A stretch of DNA of 64,000 nt from AC-37 sp036389835 (GCA_036389835.1 DASVWC010000004.1:1-64000), one strand, 5' to 3'; shown: positions 12,669-21,591, numbered from the stretch's first letter. Translations and numbers: made by a program. The notes: generated by a model from the sequence alone, not told the origin.

Positions 12669-13095
12669 CGCCGCTCAGCGCGCGCTTGAGGCCGTCCAGC
12701 GACGCGTTGGCAACCCGCCTGTACCAGCGCTTGCCGGTCACGGCGTCGATCGCCCTGTAGCCGGCGTTGTGCGGCTCCATGCCGATCACGACGTCGGCGA
12801 ACGTGCCGCCGCCCGCCTCGGTCAGCTTCCAGTGCGAGTACCAGCCGGACGCGGTGCAGCGCAGCCGGATCTCGTGGAGGTCCTCGAGCTCGTCGATGGC
12901 GAACGTGGTCTTCGACTTGCCGAACGGGCTGCGGGTGACCTGCTCGTACTCGGCGCCCTTCACGACCGTCGGGAGGCCGGTGACCTCGACCACCTCGTCG
13001 CTCACCCACTCGGGATAGCGCCGCGGGTCGCCCACCAGCTCCCACACCTCCTCGACGGGGGCGTCGATCTGCGCCTGTTCGTGCCAGCTGCCCAT
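12655..13095 (-). CDS. SRPBCC (START/Bet v1-like) family protein
   Basis: Small protein of 146 residues with the polyketide cyclase/dehydrase-type beginning (IDAPVEEVWELVGDPRRYPEW) and an antiparallel sheet plus C-terminal helix expected for a hydrophobic-ligand-binding fold. No signal peptide. It starts six bases after the stop of the upstream phosphoesterase gene on the same strand, so the two may be co-transcribed. Ligand and reaction unknown. Confidence 0.8.
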   Translation of the reverse strand: MGSWHEQAQIDAPVEEVWELVGDPRRYPEWVSDEVVEVTGLPTVVKGAEYEQVTRSPFGKSKTTFAIDELEDLHEIRLRCTASGWYSHWKLTEAGGGTFADVVIGMEPHNAGYRAIDAVTGKRWYRRVANASLDGLKRALSGVSSR

Positions 13096-13100
13096 CGCTC

Positions 13101-16100
13101 CTACTCCTCCTCCTCGGCGGTGCGCAGCAGAAAGCGTCGCATGCTCCGGCGATCCGGGTAGCGCTCGAGCGCGCCGACCGCCCGCGCCCGCTCCACCGCC
13201 GACGCGTTCGGCCCCGGCGGCGGGACCTTCGAGTCCGCGCCGAACACGCTCTGCCAGATGAGCCGGTCGGCCAGCCGCTGCGGCACCGCGTCCACGTGGT
13301 TCCAGGGGAGCGAGGCCGAGAGCCGGGCGCTCGCCGCGTTCGAGGGGTTGGTCTCCGTCATCGACTGCTGCGGCTGGATCGCCTGGAAGCGCGTGCCGTC
13401 GACGTCGGGCTGCTCGTCGGCGGAGACGAACGCGTCGTAGAGCGGGGTGGCGAGCGCGTCGTTGAGCGACAGCGGCTCGAGCCCGACGATCATCTCGGCC
13501 GTGCGCAGGAACGAGTACTGGTCGTAGCGGGTGCTCACGACCGCCCCGCGCCTGGCCCACGGCGAGATCACCAGGGCGGGGATGCGGTGCGCGTCCACGC
13601 TGTCGATCCCGTCCTGCGAGTCGTCCTCGATCACGAAGATCGCGCTCTCGTGCCAGATCGGCGAGCTCGAGACCAGCTCCACGAGCTGGCCGACCGCCAG
13701 GTCGTTGTCGGCCACGTTCGCCTTCGGCGTGTAGGTCCCGGGCGTGGTGCCGTCGGTGTGGTCGTTGAAGAAGATCAGGTAGTTGAAGCGCGGCACGGTG
13801 CCCGCCGCGAGCTGCGCCTGGAACTGCGGCGCGAACGCGTTCACGCGACTCTGCGCGTCCGGCGGGCCGACCGTGGCCCCGACCGAGCCGGAGTCCGCCG
13901 CGCAGCGGAAGCTGTTCGGCAGCTGGTTCACGACCGGCACGGGCGTGCGGCAGGTGCCCTGCACCTGCGACGGGTAGGACGGGTCCGTGTTCGCCTGTAC
14001 GCCGTCGTAGGTGTCGCGGCCGTCGTCGGCGAACGGCTGGTTGCCCGCGCCCAGCTCGCCGTAGGCCCGGAACGTGACGCCCTGGCGCACGGCCTGGTCG
14101 AACACGAACGCGTTCGGCGGGATGCCGATCGGGAAGATGTCCGGGTTCCCCTTGCGGCCGCGGTTGGTGTGCACGTAGCGCTGCGTGTAGTCGTTGGCGT
14201 AGCCGCCGGCCGTGATCTTGTGGCCGACCGTGGACTCCTCCGAGTTCGCGTGCACGTTGTCGAGCAGCGGGAAGCGCCGGGCGAGCGCGTGCACGTTCGG
14301 GGTGACGCCGCCGGTGGGGCCGGGCACCCCGTTGTCGTCGAAGACCTGGAGCCGCGGGTCGCCGCGGCCGCGCGGCTCGGACCCGAAGATCTGGTCGTAG
14401 GTGCGGTTCTCGCGCACCACGTAGAAGACGTACTTGATCTTCTCGCTCGGCCCGCCCGCCGGACCGACGATCGGCGTGTTGGGCGGCGGCGCCCTGAAGT
14501 TGGTCGGCACGATCGCGCGGTTCGCCCGCTCCGTGAGCTCCGCCACCTCCCGGTCGGTCGGGCGCGCGAGCACTCCCGCGCGGCCGCGCGTGAGCTCCTT
14601 GATGCTGTCCACCGCGCCGGTGTTGGGCCCCGTCCCGAGCCCCTTCGCGCTCAGCCACACGAGCCGCCCGCCGTCCGGGGTGACCTCCACGTCGGTCGTG
14701 TAGGCGGCGGTCGGGATCCGCCCCAGCACCTGGAACGGAGCCGCGTTGGGGACGAAGCCGGAGCGCGGGCACTCGACGACCTCGGGAAGCCGCTTCTGCG
14801 CGCGGGCGACGGCCTTCGCGAACGCCCGCTTCGCCGCCTTCCTCGACTTCCCGCGCCGGAGCGCCGCCGCCCGGTCGCGGTACGCCTTCAGCACGGCGCG
14901 CCCGTAGGTGCGGTCCTGCGCCGCCGTGGGGCCGCCGCAGGACCGCGTGCGCTTGCCGTACAGGTGCGCTCGCCTCAGCTTGGCCTCGCGCTTCGAGTAC
15001 GTGCGCCGCGCCCTCGCGCTGCGGCGCGCCCGAAGGAACGCTCGCCTGGCCTTCGCGCGGCCGGACAGGTAGCGGCCGATCTTCGCGACCGAGCGCGGGA
15101 TCACCACCTTGCGCCGCGTCGGCGCGGCCGCGGGCCGCCGCTCGAGCGCCACGGCGACGACCGCGTCCTCGTCCGCGTTCGCCACGTAGAGGGTGTCGCC
15201 GTTCGGGGCGACCGAGGCCGTGACCGGCGCGGTGCCGATGCCGGCGTCCGCGCGGCCCACGTCGATCTGGCGCTCGAGCGCCAGCCTGCTCGTGTCGATC
15301 ACCGCCACCAGGTCGCGGTCGGTCACCGCCACGTACACGCGGTCGCGCTCCGGGTCGGCCGTGATGCCCTCGGCGTGCGCGTACGCGTTCCCGCGCTCGC
15401 CGCCGACCGCGATCGTGGCGAGCACGTCCCCGGTCGGGATGTCGATCGCGGCGACCGTGCCGTCGCGCTCGCTCGTCACGTAGGCCCGGTCGCGGCGCGG
15501 ATCGGTCACCACGCCGTAGGGGTAGCGGCCCACGTCGACGAGCCGCGACGCGCCGGTGCGCAGGTCCACGATCGCGGCCTGGTCGGCCTGGCCGAGCGCG
15601 ACCACGAGGTGGCGCCCGTCGCGCGTCACGTCCATGCCCTCGGGCCACGCGTTCACGTTCGACGCCGGCGGCAGCTCGTCCCCGGCCGCGGCGCCGTCGC
15701 GCGCGTCGGGCAGGCCGATCGGGTCGAGCTCGGTCGCGTGCCCGGTCCTCGCCGCCACGTCGTACACGTGGATCGCGTCGCCCTCGGTCGCCTTCGCTCC
15801 GGCCGGCTGCTTGCCCTCGGCGGGCTGGCCGGACACGTAGGCGCGGCGCCCGTCCGGTGCGAACGCGATCCCCACGTAGCCGCCGGGGATCGGGATCGTC
15901 TGCGCGACCTCGCCGGTGCCCAGGTCGATCACGCGGATGAAGTTGTTGCCCCGGCCCGCGTCCACGGCCCAGTAGAAGCGGCCGTCGGGCGTGAGCGCGC
16001 CGCCGGTCGGGAACGCGCCCAGGGCGGTCATGCGCCCGGCCGGGTCGAGCTTGCGACCGCTCGGGGTCAGGCCGCCGTCGGGGCCCACCACCTCCTGCGC

Positions 16101-16166
16101 GGCGGCGGTGCCCGCGACCGTCGCCAGGACCAGCACGGCCGTCAGCGCTCGAGCGTGCACGCCCAC
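13101..16166 (-). CDS. Secreted YncE-like beta-propeller fused to alkaline-phosphatase-superfamily phosphoesterase
   Basis: Exported protein of 1021 residues. A signal peptide ending near AAAQ is followed by YVTN-type propeller repeats (about 30-340: DGRFYWAVDAG, YVGIAFAPDGRRAYV, DTLYVANADEDAVV), a strongly basic Arg/Lys/Ala segment (about 344-460), and the phosphoesterase module (VFYVVRENRTYDQIFG, FFNDHTDGT, VIEDDSQDG, DAHRIPALVISPW) of the acid phosphatase/phospholipase C type. Known bifunctional relatives have propeller plus phosphatase; the basic insert between them is unusual. GTG at 16166 is chosen because GATACT lies seven bases upstream; a GTG at 16160 also fits. Longer starts would overlap the divergent antiporter. 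Confidence 0.85.
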   Translation of the reverse strand: MGVHARALTAVLVLATVAGTAAAQEVVGPDGGLTPSGRKLDPAGRMTALGAFPTGGALTPDGRFYWAVDAGRGNNFIRVIDLGTGEVAQTIPIPGGYVGIAFAPDGRRAYVSGQPAEGKQPAGAKATEGDAIHVYDVAARTGHATELDPIGLPDARDGAAAGDELPPASNVNAWPEGMDVTRDGRHLVVALGQADQAAIVDLRTGASRLVDVGRYPYGVVTDPRRDRAYVTSERDGTVAAIDIPTGDVLATIAVGGERGNAYAHAEGITADPERDRVYVAVTDRDLVAVIDTSRLALERQIDVGRADAGIGTAPVTASVAPNGDTLYVANADEDAVVAVALERRPAAAPTRRKVVIPRSVAKIGRYLSGRAKARRAFLRARRSARARRTYSKREAKLRRAHLYGKRTRSCGGPTAAQDRTYGRAVLKAYRDRAAALRRGKSRKAAKRAFAKAVARAQKRLPEVVECPRSGFVPNAAPFQVLGRIPTAAYTTDVEVTPDGGRLVWLSAKGLGTGPNTGAVDSIKELTRGRAGVLARPTDREVAELTERANRAIVPTNFRAPPPNTPIVGPAGGPSEKIKYVFYVVRENRTYDQIFGSEPRGRGDPRLQVFDDNGVPGPTGGVTPNVHALARRFPLLDNVHANSEESTVGHKITAGGYANDYTQRYVHTNRGRKGNPDIFPIGIPPNAFVFDQAVRQGVTFRAYGELGAGNQPFADDGRDTYDGVQANTDPSYPSQVQGTCRTPVPVVNQLPNSFRCAADSGSVGATVGPPDAQSRVNAFAPQFQAQLAAGTVPRFNYLIFFNDHTDGTTPGTYTPKANVADNDLAVGQLVELVSSSPIWHESAIFVIEDDSQDGIDSVDAHRIPALVISPWARRGAVVSTRYDQYSFLRTAEMIVGLEPLSLNDALATPLYDAFVSADEQPDVDGTRFQAIQPQQSMTETNPSNAASARLSASLPWNHVDAVPQRLADRLIWQSVFGADSKVPPPGPNASAVERARAVGALERYPDRRSMRRFLLRTAEEEE

Positions 16167-16173
16167 ACCCGGC

Positions 16174-16181
16174 AGTATCGT
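16174..16181. promoter_or_regulatory. Overlapping divergent -10-like hexamers, phosphoesterase / antiporter
   Basis: Minus strand GATACT (16174-16179) ends seven bases from the GTG at 16166; plus strand TATCGT (16176-16181) ends ten bases from the TTG at 16192. The starts are only 25 bases apart, so both promoters share the same DNA and would be mutually exclusive. Confidence 0.4.
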
Positions 16182-16191
16182 CGATCGGGCC

Positions 16192-17652
16192 TTGGATCCC
16201 GTCGGACTCTTCGCCCTCGGAGCCGCCGTGCTGATGATCTCCGCGCTGCTGGCGGGGGTGATCGACCGCGCGCCGGTGTCGTTCCCGATGATCTTCCTGA
16301 CGCTCGGGCTGCTGCTCGGCGAGGGCACCTTCGGCGTCACCGACATCGACCTCGAGAACGACGCCCTCCGCACGATCGCGTTCGCCACGCTCGCGCTCGT
16401 GCTCTTCCTCGAGGCGATGTCGCTCGACCTGCGCCACCTGCGCCGCTACTGGGTGGTGCCGGCGCTCACGCTCGGACCGGGCACGCTGATCGTGATCGCG
16501 CTGATCAGCGTCGCCGCGCTCGCCGTCGTGGGGGTGGACCCGGTCATCGCACTGCTGCTGGGGGCGATCCTGGCGTCCACCGACCCGGTCGTGCTGCGCG
16601 ACGTGGTCCACGACGAGCGGATCCCGAGCGCGGTGCGCCGCGCCCTCAGCCTCGAGGCCGGCATGAACGACCTGATCGTGCTGCCGGCCGTGCTCGTCCT
16701 GGCGGCGGCGGCCGCCGGCGACGTGGGCGGCGCGTTCGACTGGGTGCGCTTCCTGGTCGAGCTGCTGGTCGTGGGCCCCGCGATCGGCGCCGGGGTCGGC
16801 GTGGCCGGCGCGAGCCTGATGGCGGAGGTCGACAAGCGCCGTCCGGTGCGCACCGAGTGGCAGGCCCTCTACGGCGTCGGGCTCGTGCTCTGCGCGTTCG
16901 TGGCGGGGGACACCATCGGGGCGGACGGCTTCCTCGCCGCCTTCGCCGCCGGCGCCGCCGTGTCGCTGTCGAACCGCCGCATGTGCGATTGCTTCCTGGA
17001 CTTCGGCGAGGTGATCGCCGAGCTGCTGATGCTGATCTCGTTCGTGCTGTTCGGCGCGGTCCTCTCCACCGAGCTGAGCGGCGCCCCGCTGGCCGAGTCG
17101 GCCGTCCTGGCCGCGCTCGCCCTTCTCCTGATACGGCCGTTGACGGTCGGCTCGCTCCTGACCCTGCGGACCGCCACGCTCAGCAACCACGGGCGGGCGT
17201 TCATCGCCTGGTTCGGTCCGCGCGGCCTCAACTCGCTGCTGCTCGCGCTGCTGGTGCTCGAGGCCGGCGTGCCCGAGGGCCGCGAGGTGTTCGCGGTGGC
17301 CGGCGTGGTGGTGATCGCGTCGACGTTCCTCCACGGGATCTCGGCCATGCCGCTGTCGGCGTGGTACGGCCACCGCGTTGACGAGGCGACCCACCCGGAG
17401 GAGCGCGAGAGCCGGATGGACGGGCTGCTGGGCGGCGCCGCCCCGCGGGAGACGCCGCGGATCGACGCGGCGGAGCTGGCGGAGCTGCTCGACTCGGACG
17501 ACCCGCCGCTGCTGCTCGACGTGCGCTCCCGCTCCGGCTATCAGCGCGACCCGTTCCAGATCCCCGGCGCGCAGCGGGTGCGGCCCGACGACATCCCCGA
17601 CTGGGCGCGCGAGAACGAGTCGGACAAGCTCGTCGTGCTCTACTGCACCTGA
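16192..17652 (+). CDS. CPA1-type cation/proton antiporter with C-terminal rhodanese domain, frame ending at UGA in the rhodanese active-site loop
   Basis: Membrane antiporter of 486 residues up to the UGA. About 12 hydrophobic segments carry family motifs: FLTLGLLLGEG, LFLEAMSLDLRHL, ILASTDPVVLRDV, LSLEAGMNDLIVLP and a late FGPRGLNSLLLALL. From about nt 17455 a cytosolic rhodanese domain follows (LLLDVRSRSGYQRD, PGAQRV). The frame reads VVLYCT and then TGA (17650-17652) where relatives have Cys in CTCP-[ND]-EA. The same frame continues with a recognisable rhodanese C-terminus to 17796. TTG start at 16192 inferred from the first hydrophobic segment; an internal ATG near 16231 would remove it. 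Either a selenoprotein, a nonsense mutation, or a base-call error. Confidence 0.8.
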   Translation: MDPVGLFALGAAVLMISALLAGVIDRAPVSFPMIFLTLGLLLGEGTFGVTDIDLENDALRTIAFATLALVLFLEAMSLDLRHLRRYWVVPALTLGPGTLIVIALISVAALAVVGVDPVIALLLGAILASTDPVVLRDVVHDERIPSAVRRALSLEAGMNDLIVLPAVLVLAAAAAGDVGGAFDWVRFLVELLVVGPAIGAGVGVAGASLMAEVDKRRPVRTEWQALYGVGLVLCAFVAGDTIGADGFLAAFAAGAAVSLSNRRMCDCFLDFGEVIAELLMLISFVLFGAVLSTELSGAPLAESAVLAALALLLIRPLTVGSLLTLRTATLSNHGRAFIAWFGPRGLNSLLLALLVLEAGVPEGREVFAVAGVVVIASTFLHGISAMPLSAWYGHRVDEATHPEERESRMDGLLGGAAPRETPRIDAAELAELLDSDDPPLLLDVRSRSGYQRDPFQIPGAQRVRPDDIPDWARENESDKLVVLYCT

Positions 17653-17796
17653 CCCGACGAGGCCACCAGCGCCCGTGCGGCGCGGCAGCTCATCGAGGAC
17701 GGGTTCGACGCGGCCGCCCTGCGCGGCGGCCTCGACGCGTGGCGCGAGGTGCGCGAGGCCGAGCCGGTCACGCGGCCGGCGGCAGTCGCGAGCTGA
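17650..17796 (+). other. In-frame coding continuation past UGA (possible selenocysteine readthrough)
   Basis: Codons after the TGA give PDEATSARAAR, then ALRGGLDAWREV, the standard C-terminal helix and GG-x-x-AW motif of rhodanese domains, ending at TGA 17794-17796 (47 residues, total 534 if read through). Only two of 47 third positions are A/T, like the surrounding genes, so coding constraint looks intact. The extension overlaps the convergent B12-binding gene by 29 bases, a degree of overlap seen at other junctions here. Confidence 0.65.
17666..17685 (+). promoter_or_regulatory. Candidate SECIS-like stem-loop downstream of UGA
   Basis: Arms CC(A)GCGCC (17666-17673) and GGCGCGG (17679-17685) enclose the five-base loop CGTGC, which starts 22 bases after the UGA. 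Bacterial SECIS elements have an apical loop roughly 16-37 bases downstream with a G among the first loop bases, which is met. Such short GC stems are common in this DNA, so the evidence is weak on its own. Confidence 0.25.
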
Positions 17797-18418
17797 GCAG
17801 GGCGGGGGCCTCGACCGCGCTCTCCGCGTACGCGTCGGCCCCGATCCGGCGCGCGTCGTCCTCGCCGCCGTACGCCTGGCCGCCGACGATCACGAACGGC
17901 GGCTCCTCCAGCTCTTGGACCGCGCGGATCGCCTCGGCCACCCCCGGCAGGTGGTGCGGCATCGTCGTGGACAGGGCGAGCACGTCGGCCGCCTCGTCCT
18001 GCGCGAGGACGACCAGGTCCCCGAGCGGGAGCGAGGTCCCGAGGAACAGCGCCTCCCAGCCCGCGGCCTCGAGCAGGCCGGTCAGCATCTGGCCGCCCAG
18101 GCAGTGGAGCTCCTCGGGCGAGCAGCAGACCACCGCGAGGCGGCCCGTGGGCGCCGCCGGCTCGAGCCGCGCCGCGAGCTCGGACACGAGCGACGAGGCG
18201 ACCTCGGTCGCGAGGTGCTCGTGCGCCACCGAGATCTCGCCCCGCTCCCAGAGCCGGCCCACCTCGACCATCGCCGGACCGAGCACCTCGGCGTACGCGG
18301 CTTCGATCCGGAGCCCCTCGCGCACGGCGGCGCGCACGACCGCGCGGGCCCGCGCCGGATCCGGCTCGAGTATGGCGGCGAGGTAGTCCTCGCGTACGTG
18401 CTGACTGCTCTCCGGCAC
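17768..18418 (-). CDS. Cobalamin-binding (B12-2 plus B12-binding) domain protein
   Basis: Cytoplasmic protein of 216 residues with a helical cap (about 5-85, including LWERGEISVAHEHLATE) and a Rossmann B12-binding domain (about 90-205). The cobalamin-ligand motif appears as EELHCLGG, close to the D-x-H-x-x-G consensus, with Glu for Asp. No MerR-type DNA-binding domain is attached, unlike CarH/LitR, so it may be a stand-alone light or cobalamin sensor or a corrinoid carrier; no methyltransferase is adjacent. GTG start. It converges on the antiporter-rhodanese gene. Confidence 0.8.
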   Translation of the reverse strand: MPESSQHVREDYLAAILEPDPARARAVVRAAVREGLRIEAAYAEVLGPAMVEVGRLWERGEISVAHEHLATEVASSLVSELAARLEPAAPTGRLAVVCCSPEELHCLGGQMLTGLLEAAGWEALFLGTSLPLGDLVVLAQDEAADVLALSTTMPHHLPGVAEAIRAVQELEEPPFVIVGGQAYGGEDDARRIGADAYAESAVEAPALLSSRLPPAA

Positions 18419-18471
18419 CGGCGTGAGGCGCGGACGGTAGCGCTCCGGGAGAATGCGCGCCGGGGCACCGA

Positions 18472-19749
18472 TTGGACAGCGTCTGGCTTCACTTCATCAC
18501 GATCCCGATCTTCTCGGGCGTGATCGGCTACGTCACGAACTGGAGCGGCGTGATCATGCTCTTCTATCCGGTGCGCTTCAGGGGCATCCGGATCCCGGGG
18601 CTGGCGCCGCTCGTGCACCTGATGCCGCGCAAGATCCAGCAGATCCCGGGCTTCATGGTCGGCGGCGTCGGCTGGCAGGGGATCATCCCGTCGCGCGCCG
18701 CGAAGATGGGCAGCATCGCGGTCGACAAGGGCATCGCGAAGCTCGGCAACGCCTCGGACTTCTACCGCCAGCTCGACCCGGAGAAGATGGCCGACCACGT
18801 GCTGGCGAGCACGCGCCGCGACATGCGCGACGTGGTCGAGCGGATCATCCAGCGCGAGAACCCCGAGCTGTGGCGCGACCTCCCGCCCCGCTTTCGCGAG
18901 CGCATCCACGAGCGGGTGCAGGAGCAGCTCCCCGAGATCGTCCACGACATCGTCACGAAGGACATCCAGCGCAACATCGACCAGCTCCTCGACGTGAAGC
19001 TGATGGTGATCCGCCGGATGGAGGAGGAGCCGGAGCTGGCCAACAAGGTCTTCACCGAGGTCGGCAGCCGGGAGCTGCGGCTGATCATCAACCTCGGGTT
19101 CCTGTTCGGGTTCCTGCTCGGCTTCCCGGTCGCGGCGATCAGCGAGCTGCTGATCCACGGCTGGTGGGTGCTGCCGATCCTCGGGATCTTCGTCGGCTAC
19201 ATCACCAACCTGGTCGCGATCCACATGATCTTCGAGCCGGTCGAGGAGAAGCGCTACCTCGGGATCATCCCGTTCCAGGGGCTGTTCCTGCGACGCCAGG
19301 ACGAGGCCGGCGACGTGTACGCGAAGGTCATCGCCGACGACGTGGTGACGCTGCGCAACATCGGCGAGGAGCTGATGCACGGGCCGCGCTCGGACCGCAC
19401 GCGGCGGATGATCGAGGACGCGCTGCGCCCCGCCGTGGACCGCGCCGTGGGGCGCGCCCGGCCGGCCGTGCGGGTGGCGGTGGGAGCGCGTGAGTACGAC
19501 GCGATCCGCGACTCGGTCGCGGCCGAGGGAGCCGAGTACACGATGGTGCCGCTCGTGGACGAGGAGTTCGGTCGCGAGCAGAGCGAGAAGATCCGTGAGA
19601 TGTTCGCCGCGCGCATCCGCGAGCTGCCGCCCGCGGACTTCTCTGAGATGCTTCGGAGCGCGATGCGAGAGGACGAGTGGCTGCTCTACCTGCACGGCGC
19701 GGTGCTCGGCTTCGGGGGCGGGCTCGCTCACCTGGCGGTGTTCGGGTGA
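18472..19749 (+). CDS. DUF445 family membrane protein
   Basis: Protein of 425 residues with an N-terminal hydrophobic segment and a pair around 205-245. Two copies of the family motif are seen: GYVTNWSGVIMLFYP near 23 and GYITNLVAIHMIFEP near 245. Between them are long amphipathic helices, and a last hydrophobic stretch ends the protein. Function of the family is unknown; relatives are envelope proteins. The TTG start follows a 53-base gap. The next gene starts four bases after the stop, so this heads a compact operon running to 23275. Confidence 0.85.
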   Translation: MDSVWLHFITIPIFSGVIGYVTNWSGVIMLFYPVRFRGIRIPGLAPLVHLMPRKIQQIPGFMVGGVGWQGIIPSRAAKMGSIAVDKGIAKLGNASDFYRQLDPEKMADHVLASTRRDMRDVVERIIQRENPELWRDLPPRFRERIHERVQEQLPEIVHDIVTKDIQRNIDQLLDVKLMVIRRMEEEPELANKVFTEVGSRELRLIINLGFLFGFLLGFPVAAISELLIHGWWVLPILGIFVGYITNLVAIHMIFEPVEEKRYLGIIPFQGLFLRRQDEAGDVYAKVIADDVVTLRNIGEELMHGPRSDRTRRMIEDALRPAVDRAVGRARPAVRVAVGAREYDAIRDSVAAEGAEYTMVPLVDEEFGREQSEKIREMFAARIRELPPADFSEMLRSAMREDEWLLYLHGAVLGFGGGLAHLAVFG

Positions 19750-19753
19750 TCGC

Positions 19754-20656
19754 GTGAGCGGCGCGAACGGCGAGTTCACCCGCTACCGGGAGCTGCCGTA
19801 CGCGGAGTCGGAGCCAGAGGCGGTCTCCGAGCCGGGCCTGACCGAGATCCTGCCGGGCCTCGCGCGCCTCGGCGCGGTGGCGTGGTGGCGCGGGGCGCGG
19901 TGGAGCGCCGAGACGTCCGTGCGGGTGGGGTCCCGGGTGGTCCGCTACGCCGCCTCGGGCCGCGCGCCCGGCGACCTCCTGGCCGAGAGCGGCCGCGACC
20001 TGCGCGTGTGGCTGCGGCGCTTCGTCGACGTGGTCGACGAGAGCGCCAGCGCCGCGGCCGCGGGCGGCGGCGCCCCCGAGTCCGCGCCGGCGCCGCCCGC
20101 GTCCGGCAACGGCCACGTGCCGCTGCGCGAGCGCGGCGCCGAGCTGCTGCGCCGCTCGGCCGACGTCTACCACGACGACGAGTGCCACCCGGCCTTCGAG
20201 CGGATCCTCGACGAGATGGCCCCGGACGAGGCCCGGATCATGCGCTACATGTGCGCGGAGGGCCCGCAGGCGGCGGTGGACGTGCGCACCGGCGGTCCGA
20301 TCGGCATGGTCAGCTCGCAGCTGATCGCGCCGGGGCTCACGATGATCGGCGCGAACGCGGGCTGCCGCCGGCCCGAGCGGATCCACATGTACCTGAACAA
20401 CCTCCACCGGCTCGGGCTGATCTGGTTCTCGCGCGAGACGCTCGAGGACCAGGGCGCCTACCAGGTGGTCGAGGCGCAGCCCGAGGTGGTCGAGGCGATG
20501 AAGCGCGCCGGCCGCGCGCGCACGGTGCGGCGCAGCATCCACCTCACCCCGTTCGGCGAGGACTTCTGCAAGGCCGCGCTGCCGCTCGACACCGCCGAGC
20601 TCGACGCGCTGCCGCGCACGCCCGACGGCGAGCCGGTCGACGCCGAGCTGGCGTAA
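19754..20656 (+). CDS. Abi-alpha (DUF4393)-like protein
   Basis: Protein of 300 residues, soluble in appearance. The N-terminal third is a variable region with an Ala/Pro/Gly linker near 100-115. The C-terminal part from about 120 (HPAFERILDEMAPDEARIM, YLNNLHRLGLIWF, IHLTPFGEDFCKAAL) matches what I recall of the Abi-alpha/DUF4393 family, named from an abortive-infection protein. The winged-helix-like last part ending in a T-x-x-G-x-x-F motif supports this. GTG start four bases after the DUF445 stop. No toxin or phage gene is nearby, so a defence role is unproven. Confidence 0.65.
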   Translation: MSGANGEFTRYRELPYAESEPEAVSEPGLTEILPGLARLGAVAWWRGARWSAETSVRVGSRVVRYAASGRAPGDLLAESGRDLRVWLRRFVDVVDESASAAAAGGGAPESAPAPPASGNGHVPLRERGAELLRRSADVYHDDECHPAFERILDEMAPDEARIMRYMCAEGPQAAVDVRTGGPIGMVSSQLIAPGLTMIGANAGCRRPERIHMYLNNLHRLGLIWFSRETLEDQGAYQVVEAQPEVVEAMKRAGRARTVRRSIHLTPFGEDFCKAALPLDTAELDALPRTPDGEPVDAELA

Positions 20657-20697
20657 CTGGGCGTTTCCCGCGTACGGCGGCGGGGAACTCGCCAGTT
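20655..20697. terminator. Hairpin between the Abi-alpha-like and DUF5995 genes
   Basis: AACTGG (20655-20660) pairs with CCAGTT (20692-20697), extended by CG/CG across a bulged G and by an inner TTCCC/GGGAA stem (20665-20669 with 20683-20687). It begins inside the upstream stop codon and ends three bases before the DUF5995 ATG. There is no U-tract. It may terminate, attenuate or mask the next start. Confidence 0.45.
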
Positions 20698-20700
20698 GCG

Positions 20701-21591
20701 ATGCGTTTTCGTGTGCTCGCGGCGACATGCGCCGTCGCGCTGGGGGGAGTGACCGCGACCGCGGGCGGGTCGTCGCACCCCGCCAACGTGAACTGGCCGT
20801 CCTACCTCCCGGCGATGCCGAGCTCGTCGGCGACCCAGCCGGGCGCGGTCCCGTACTGCCGCAAGGCGACGATCCGCTGCGTGGACGTGCAGATGAAGCG
20901 GATGCGCCGCCTCCAGCGCGAGCTCGGCTGCGACCACCGCGCGGTGTTCGCGACGACCTACCTCGAGCTCACGCGCCAGTACCGCAAGGACCTGAGCGCC
21001 GGCATGAAAAAGCGCCTCATGGACGTGCGCTACCTCTACCGCGAGGTCGCCGCGTTCGCGAACGTCTACTTCGAGACGTTCAAGCGCTTCAAGCGCGGCC
21101 AGCCGGTGCCGGAGGCGTGGCGGATCGCGTTCGAGATCGCGCGCAGCGGCGAGGTCAACGGTGCTCAGGACATGCTGCTGGGGATCAACGCGCACGTGCA
21201 GAACGACATGCCGTTCGTCGTCGCGTCGCTGGGCCTGCGCACGAGGGACGGACGCTCGCGCAAGCCCGACCACGACATCGTCAACGAAGAGCTCGAGCGC
21301 GCCTACGACGCGGTGATCGCCGAGGTGTCCGCGCGCTACGACCCGTTCGTGAACACGACCAACGCGCCGTGGAGCCCCGGCGACGACGTCCTCGGCCTCG
21401 AGATGGTCAAGGTCTGGCGCGAGCGCGTCTGGCGCAACGCCGAGCGGCTGCTGAACGCGTCGTCCGACGAGGAGCGCCGCGCGGTGGCGGCCGACATCCA
21501 GTCGAACGCCGCCGACTGGGCGCGCGGGATGGCCGCGTTCCAGACGCCCGGCGACCGCGAGCGCCGCGACGCGTACTGCAACGGGCGGTGA
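20701..21591 (+). CDS. Secreted DUF5995 family protein, first paralogue
   Basis: Exported protein of 296 residues with a signal peptide (about 1-24). Family signatures include CDHRAVFATTYLELTRQY, GINAHVQNDMPFVVASLGL and KPDHDIVNEEL. The repeated His/Asp pairs suggest a metal or catalytic site; that is my inference, as the family has no assigned activity. ATG start right after the hairpin. Its stop overlaps the GTG of a paralogue (GTGA). Confidence 0.82.
   Translation: MRFRVLAATCAVALGGVTATAGGSSHPANVNWPSYLPAMPSSSATQPGAVPYCRKATIRCVDVQMKRMRRLQRELGCDHRAVFATTYLELTRQYRKDLSAGMKKRLMDVRYLYREVAAFANVYFETFKRFKRGQPVPEAWRIAFEIARSGEVNGAQDMLLGINAHVQNDMPFVVASLGLRTRDGRSRKPDHDIVNEELERAYDAVIAEVSARYDPFVNTTNAPWSPGDDVLGLEMVKVWRERVWRNAERLLNASSDEERRAVAADIQSNAADWARGMAAFQTPGDRERRDAYCNGR

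Noticed and set aside
12649..12682. 14-bp direct repeat (20-bp period) at the amidase/SRPBCC convergent end
   Set aside because: Real but short, lies inside two coding ends with normal protein sequence, and does not recreate a shared stop; chance is plausible.
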